DNA of 42,436 nt from Pseudonocardia nigra (GTDB lineage Bacteria > Actinomycetota > Actinomycetes > Mycobacteriales > Pseudonocardiaceae), in assembly GCF_019396355.1 (NCBI RefSeq), contig NZ_JAHKRK010000048.1, positions 1-42,436 on the forward strand, written 5' to 3'. Below, one piece after another: positions 38,197 to 42,436 of the stretch. The position numbers and the translations under genes are program-made. The first letter of the stretch is position 1; the number at the start of each line of letters is the position of its first letter. The notes under the pieces are model-generated. The model did no database searches. It worked only from the letters and a program-made list of their open reading frames with translations, and had not been told where the DNA came from.

Positions 38197-38288
38197 GAGG
38201 TGGAGACGGTACTCGGCAGCCCGGCGGGCGGGAACTACGCAACCGGATGCGGAGGCCCGTCGGCCGGACGGCGTGGACCGTCGCCGCA

Positions 38289-39570
38289 TGGACGAGACCA
38301 GGGGTTACGACGTCGCGATCGCGGGTGCGAGCATCGCCGGCTGCACCGCCGCGATCCTGTTCGGGCGCGCCGGCCTGCGGGTCGCGCTCGCGGAGAAGCA
38401 CCGCAGCGCAAGCACGGCGAAGGCGCTGTGCGGACACTCCATCCTCGGCGGGACCGGCCCGACGCTGCGCAGGCTCGGGCTGTGGGACCGGATGGTCGAG
38501 GCGGGTGCCGCGGTCGGGACCCCCGCGGTCCGCGGCGCCGCCGGGTGGATGGTCGCGACCGGGAACGACCTGCCACCCACCATCAGCCTGCGGCGCAGTC
38601 GGCTCGACCCGCTGCTGCGCGCCACCGCGGCCGCCACCCCCGGGGTGGACCTGCTGCTCGGCACGGCCGTCACCGGCCTGCTCGCGGACGGTCCCCGCGT
38701 CACCGGGCTGCGGGTGCGCGCGGCCGACGCCGCCGAGCGGGTCTTGACCGCGCGGCTCGTCGTCGGCGCCGACGGGCACCGCTCGACGGTCGCGCGCCTG
38801 GCGCGCGCCACCGAGGACGTCGCCCCCAACGGCCGGTTCCTGTACTGGGCCTACTACCGCGGCGTCGTCCCCCGCGGCCCCGGGCACGCGCAGATCTGGC
38901 AGCTCGACGAGGACGTCGTGGTCTCCACCCCCACCGACGACGGCCTGACCCTGCTCGGCGCCTTCCCGACCAAGGACCACCTCCCGGCGTTCCGGCCAGA
39001 CCTCGCCGGCGGACTCGAGGCGTTCCTGCGCCGGCTGCCCGACGGGCCCGACCTGTCCGGCCCCGGCGGGTCTCCGCGGTGATCGGCACCGCCGACCACC
39101 CGATCGTCCGACGGGACCCGCTCCCCCGGCCCGGGCTGGCGCTGATCGGGGACGCCGCGATGGTCGGCGACCCGGTGCCTGCGGTCGGCTGCGGGTGGGC
39201 GTTCCGGTCCGCCGAATGGCTCGCCGACGCCACCGCCGCCGCGCTGCGGGACGGCGCGTCCGACGCTGCGCTGCAGCGGGCACTGCGCGGCTACCGGCGG
39301 GCCCACCGGTTCGCCGAGCGCCACGACCGCCTCGACCGCGACGAGGCCAGGGCGCAGCCGCCCAACCCCGTCCAGCGGGCGATCCGCACCGCCGCCGTCC
39401 ACGATCCGTGGGTGGCGCGCCGGGTCTACCGGTTCGCGATGCGGGCGGCGCCGGTGACCGAGCTGCTCAACCCGGCCGTGGTCGCCCGCTCGGCGTGGGT
39501 GGCGCGCCGGGCCCCCGCCCCGCCGGCACCGCGCCCGGCGCCGGCCCGCTCCGACGTCGCCCCGGGCTGA
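38289..39570 (+). pseudogene. FAD-dependent oxidoreductase (halogenase/geranylgeranyl-reductase-like), frameshifted
   Basis: The N-terminal FAD motif is the variant AIAGASIAGCTAAILFGRAG, followed by LCGHSILGGTGPTLRRLGLW, LVVGADGHRSTVARLA and a readable frame to LRRLPDGPDLSG. At about 39060 one base seems to be missing; the rest (RRVSAVIGTADHPIVRRDPL, GLALIGDAAMVGDPVPAVGC, and a tail to TGA 39568-39570) is in another frame. The GDAAMVGDP motif, which binds the FAD ribityl chain, is in this second part, so the product as written lacks an essential element. Restored length would be 427 residues, normal for the family. Confidence 0.8.
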
Positions 39571-39610
39571 CGTGGCCCGTCGCAGCCCGCCGTCACAGCA
39601 CGGGCGCCGC

Positions 39611-40820
39611 TCAGCGCACCAGCCGGAAGAAGGCGCGCAGCTCGTCGACGTACAGCTCGGGCTGTTCGAAGGCCGCGAAGTGGCCGCCGCGGTCGAGCTC
39701 GTTCCAGTGCCGGATGTCGGGGAACCGCTTCTGTGCCCAGCGCCGCGACGGCCGCGGGTTCTCGCGAGGGAAGATCGAGCAGCCGGTCGGGACCCGCACG
39801 ACGTCCGTGGTGGCGGTGCTGAACGTCCGCTGGATGTCCTTGAAGCTCTCCCAGTACAGCCGGGCGGCGGACGCGCCGGTGCCGGGCAGCCAGTAGAGCA
39901 TCAGGTTGTCCAGCACGGCGTCGCGGCCGAGGACGTTCTCGAGGTGCCCCCGGTGGTCGGTCCACGCCCAGAACTTCTCGACGATCCACGCGCAGAGCAG
40001 CGCGGGCGAGTCGACCAGCCCGTACCCGATCGTCTGCGGGCGGGTGGACTGCTCGAGCGAGTACCCGTCCTCCCACTCCCGGCCGTGCTCGAGTTGGGCG
40101 AGGGCGGCCCGCTCGGTGGCGGTGAGGTCGTCGAAGGTGGCCGGATCGGGGGCGGCCAGCGGCGGGTTGAGGTGGATGCCGGCCACGTGCTCGGGGTCCT
40201 GGATGCCGATGTGGCCTATGCATGTCTGGTGGCTGAACGCCGTCGCGAAGCAGGCGGACAGCCACCAGTGAGAACGTGGTGATGCTCGTACCCCAGTCGC
40301 CGCCAACCGCGCCGTAGCGGGCGTAGCCGAGGCGGGCCATCAGCCGGGTCCACGCCGCGGCGATCCGCTGCACGGTCCAGCCCCGCCGCGCCGGCCGGTC
40401 GCTGAAGCCGTACCCGGGCAGCGAGGGGCACACCACGTGGAACGCGTCGCGCGGGTCGGGCGGGTCCGTGAGCGGGCCGATCACCTCGAGGAACTCGACA
40501 ACCGACCCCGGCCAGCCGTGGGTGAGCACGAGCGGGAACGCGTCCGGGTGCGGCGACCGGACGTGCAGGAAGTGGATGCTCAGCCCGTCGAGCTCGGTGC
40601 GGAACTGCGGCAGCGCGTTCAGCCGGGCCTCGGTGGCCCGCCAGTCGTATCGGTGCGCCCAGTGGTCGCACAGCTCGCGCAGGTAGGCCAGCGGCACGCC
40701 CTGCGACCAGTCGTCCACGGTCTCGGCCTCCGGCCACCGGGTGCGGGCCAGGCGCTCGCGCAGGTCGGCGAGGTCGGCATCGGGCACCTCGAGCCGGAAC
40801 GGCGTCACGGCCTCGGACAC
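39611..40820 (-). pseudogene. Epoxide hydrolase interrupted by a 61-bp palindromic insertion
   Basis: An alpha/beta hydrolase of the epoxide hydrolase family (N-terminal EHN domain VTPFRLEVPDADLADLRERL). The oxyanion HGWPGS is in LTHGWPGSVVEFLEV and the nucleophile in GGDWGTSITT. Directly after ITT the frame is broken by 61 bases (40214-40274). The rest resumes as HIGIQDPEHVAGIHLNPP and continues to the catalytic His region DRGGHFAAFEQPEL and ends at 39611. Removing the 61 bases gives ITTHIGIQDPEHVAGIHLN, which aligns with relatives without gap. Start is the ATG at 40820. The downstream half opens with an internal start in frame, but the split product would be inactive. Confidence 0.85.
40214..40274. 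mobile_element. 61-bp palindromic insertion in epoxide hydrolase gene
   Basis: Contains a perfect 10-bp inverted repeat CTGGTGGCTG (40226-40235) and CAGCCACCAG (40259-40268), with inner CGCC/GGCG complementarity. Its borders are set by the exact restoration of the reading frame when removed. No clear target duplication. It may be a REP-like or miniature element. Confidence 0.6.
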
Positions 40821-40821
40821 G

Positions 40822-41472
40822 TCAGGTCCTCCTCCCCCGGACGTGCAGCGGCGCCAGCAGGTCGGTCAGTTCGCCGAGGTCGGCGAGCCGCAGGTCGCCG
40901 TCCAGCCCGCGCAGCGCGGCGGTCCGCATCCCGGCGGCGCGGCCCGCGGCGAGCCCCGGTTCGCTGTCCTCGACGACCAGGCAGGCAGCCGGGTCGACCC
41001 GGAGCCGGGCGGCGGCCCGGAGGTAGCCCTCGGGGTCCGGCTTGCCCACCCGCACGTCCTCGACGGTGACGAGCAGCGACGGGGCGATGCCGGCCGCTCC
41101 CAGCCGCGCCTTCGCCAGGCGCACGTCCGCGCTCGTCACGACCGCCCACGGCAGGCCGAGCCGGTCCAGCGCGGCCAGCAGCGCGTGCGCCCCGGGCGCG
41201 GCGACGACGTCGGACAGGTCGTCGTACTGCAGGTCCAGCTGTCGCTGCGCGGCTGCGGCGACCGCGGCGTCGTCGAGGGCGGGCAGCAGCCGGCGCACGG
41301 TGCGGTCCGACGGGCTGCCGTGCGCCACCGCGAGCACGGGCGCCGGGTCCAACCCGTGCTCACGCGACCAGGTCGTCCACGCGCGTTCGACCGAGCCATC
41401 GGAGTCGACCAGGGTGCCGTCCATGTCGAGCAGGACGGCGGCGATCGTCGCCGGGTCCAGGGGTCGTCGCAC
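40822..41472 (-). CDS. HAD-superfamily sugar-phosphatase-like protein
   Basis: A 216-residue HAD hydrolase with [16 protein letters not shown] (motif I), VVTSADVRLAKARL (motif II), VGKPDPEGYLRAA (Lys motif) and CLVVEDSEPGLAAG (motif III). It resembles beta-phosphoglucomutase-like and glycerol/sugar phosphate phosphatases. The GTG at 41472 is chosen because GGGAGG lies about 6 bases upstream; an ATG at 41505 lacks one. It is divergent from the ROK gene across 46 bases with a palindrome, suggesting joint control and a sugar-related role. Confidence 0.88.
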   Translation of the reverse strand: MRRPLDPATIAAVLLDMDGTLVDSDGSVERAWTTWSREHGLDPAPVLAVAHGSPSDRTVRRLLPALDDAAVAAAAQRQLDLQYDDLSDVVAAPGAHALLAALDRLGLPWAVVTSADVRLAKARLGAAGIAPSLLVTVEDVRVGKPDPEGYLRAAARLRVDPAACLVVEDSEPGLAAGRAAGMRTAALRGLDGDLRLADLGELTDLLAPLHVRGRRT

Positions 41473-41485
41473 CGCAGCCTCCCGA

Positions 41486-41507
41486 TTAAACTCGTGGTCG
41501 AGCATAA
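41486..41507. promoter_or_regulatory. ROK-type operator candidate
   Basis: A 22-base imperfect palindrome with outer TTA/TAA, inner CTCG-TGGT-CGAG. The size and layout resemble NagC/Mlc sites. It lies between the divergent HAD and ROK genes. Confidence 0.6.
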
Positions 41508-41518
41508 AGGAGGATGCC

Positions 41519-42436
41519 ATGCGGTGGCACGGCCCGATCGCGGTGCTGACGGAGATGCGCCGGAACCCGGGCGTCACCCGCGCCGCCGTCGCCCAGCGGC
41601 TGGGCCTGAGCAGCGGATCGGCCACGGAGATCACCGCACGGCTGCGGGAGCTGGCCCTGGTCACCGAGGCGCCTGCCGCCACCACGGGGCGCGGCCGTCC
41701 GACCACCGTGCTCCGGCCGCACCCGGAGGGGCCGGTCGTCATCGCCGTGGACCTCCGGCAGGAGGACTGGCGCTGCGCGGTCACGCCGCTGGACGGCCGC
41801 CCCGAGATCGTCGCGGCCGGCGCGCACGCCAGCCGGGAGCCCGACCACGTGATCGAGGCGGTGCGCCGCGCGGTCGAGGAGATCCACGACGTCCACGGCA
41901 TGCGCGTCCAGGCGGTCGGCATCGCCGTCGCCGCGACCGTGCAACGCGGCCGGGTCGTCCAGGCCGCGTCGCTCGGCTGGGGCCCGGTCGACCTCGGCCC
42001 GCTCACCGCGGGCGTCGGCGTGCCGATGGTCGTCGACAACGACGCGACACTCGCGGGCGTCGCCGAGGCCCGCGGCGGGGCCGCGGCGGGCGCGGCCACG
42101 GCCCTGCACATCACCGTGGAGGTCGGCATCGGCGGCACGCTCGTCGTCGACGGCCGCCCGCTGCGCGGGGCGACCGGCGCGGGTGGCGAGTTCGGGCACC
42201 TCCCGCTGGGCGACCGCGGGCTGCGCTGCCCGTGCGGGGCACTCGGGTGCTGGGACCTGACCGTCGACGGCCGCGCGCTCGCCCGGCACCTCGGCGACGC
42301 CCCGCCCCGGGATCCCCGCACGTACGCCCGGGCCGTGCTCGCCCGTCCCGACGCCGCCGCCCGCGCCGCCGTCGACGCGGCGGCGGCGAGCCTCGGCGCG
42401 GGCGTCGCCGGCCTGGTCAACGCCCTCGCCCCCGGC
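41519..42436 (+). CDS. ROK-family transcriptional regulator, cut by window end
   Basis: The first 306 residues of a NagC/XylR-type ROK repressor. A winged-helix DNA-binding part (GVTRAAVAQRLGLSSGSATE, residues about 18-37) precedes an actin-like sugar-kinase fold with IAVDLRQEDW, VVDNDATLAG, TGAGGEFGHLPLGD and the zinc motif CPCGALGCWD. AAAGGAGG supports the ATG at 41519. No stop codon occurs before the window end. Likely effector is a sugar, unknown. It probably represses the divergent HAD gene and itself through the palindrome between them. Confidence 0.9.
   Translation, partial: MRWHGPIAVLTEMRRNPGVTRAAVAQRLGLSSGSATEITARLRELALVTEAPAATTGRGRPTTVLRPHPEGPVVIAVDLRQEDWRCAVTPLDGRPEIVAAGAHASREPDHVIEAVRRAVEEIHDVHGMRVQAVGIAVAATVQRGRVVQAASLGWGPVDLGPLTAGVGVPMVVDNDATLAGVAEARGGAAAGAATALHITVEVGIGGTLVVDGRPLRGATGAGGEFGHLPLGDRGLRCPCGALGCWDLTVDGRALARHLGDAPPRDPRTYARAVLARPDAAARAAVDAAAASLGAGVAGLVNALAPG

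Noticed and set aside
35659..39570. A 1303-residue plus-strand open frame
   Set aside because: Most of it is the antisense shadow of the LuxR regulator; only the end (from about 39060) is the displaced C-terminus of the FAD oxidoreductase.

Overview
The window is high-GC actinobacterial DNA. The mycothiol ligase gene mshC, a PAC2-family proteasome-chaperone homologue, a DasR-type operator, an F420-type luciferase-like oxidoreductase, and many GTG starts and apparently leaderless promoters all fit Actinobacteria. The hisG-hisE / metH / PAC2 / mshC neighbourhood resembles the corresponding mycobacterial region. A pseudonocardial genome is my best guess but is inference. I see no tRNA, rRNA, CRISPR array, phage genes or transposase.

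Left part (1-11.9 kb): a GC-rich simple repeat and a block of palindromic tandem repeats; a frameshifted thioesterase; a minus-strand core block in transcription order metH - HAD phosphatase - hisE - hisG; divergent from metH, a PAC2 gene and an MFS transporter; a conserved unknown gene; a tiny acidic ORF; a secreted trypsin-like protease; and mshC. Several of these genes start directly after a TANNNT box, which suggests leaderless mRNAs.

Amino-sugar block (11.9-16.1 kb): a small four-cysteine protein, then nagK - SIS-type glucosamine-6-phosphate deaminase candidate - nagA, with 4-bp overlaps and a DasR-like operator in front. A TetR regulator with its own palindrome follows. The product route is GlcNAc to GlcNAc-6-P to GlcN-6-P to Fru-6-P. 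A long cruciform-forming palindrome separates this block from a convergent MoxR ATPase / VWA protein pair (16.2-19.5 kb).

Middle (19.5-29.3 kb): a decayed quinone-oxidoreductase gene flanked by two copies of a short palindromic repeat, an MFS exporter, an ApbE-like flavin transferase, a frameshifted fatty-acid desaturase, a M56 peptidase / BlaI-type repressor / L,D-transpeptidase cluster (cell-wall related), a DHA2-type MFS exporter and an F420-dependent oxidoreductase. A third copy of the palindromic repeat lies at 29.3 kb.

Right part (29.4-42.4 kb): a CrtU-like FAD oxidoreductase overlapping a small family-A DNA polymerase; an ArsR - SRPBCC - DUF899 - DUF1579-like operon; a TetR gene divergent from an internally deleted FAD monooxygenase across two identical operators; a large LuxR-family ATPase regulator with a C-terminal frameshift; a frameshifted FAD oxidoreductase; an epoxide hydrolase split by a 61-bp palindromic insertion; a HAD phosphatase divergent from a ROK regulator cut by the window end.

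The main theme beyond ordinary annotation is that accessory catabolic and redox genes are repeatedly broken while core genes are intact, and that several unrelated families of small palindromic or tandem repeats sit in or beside these genes. In one case (epoxide hydrolase) removing the palindromic segment exactly restores the family reading frame. I do not see a clear new multi-gene system.
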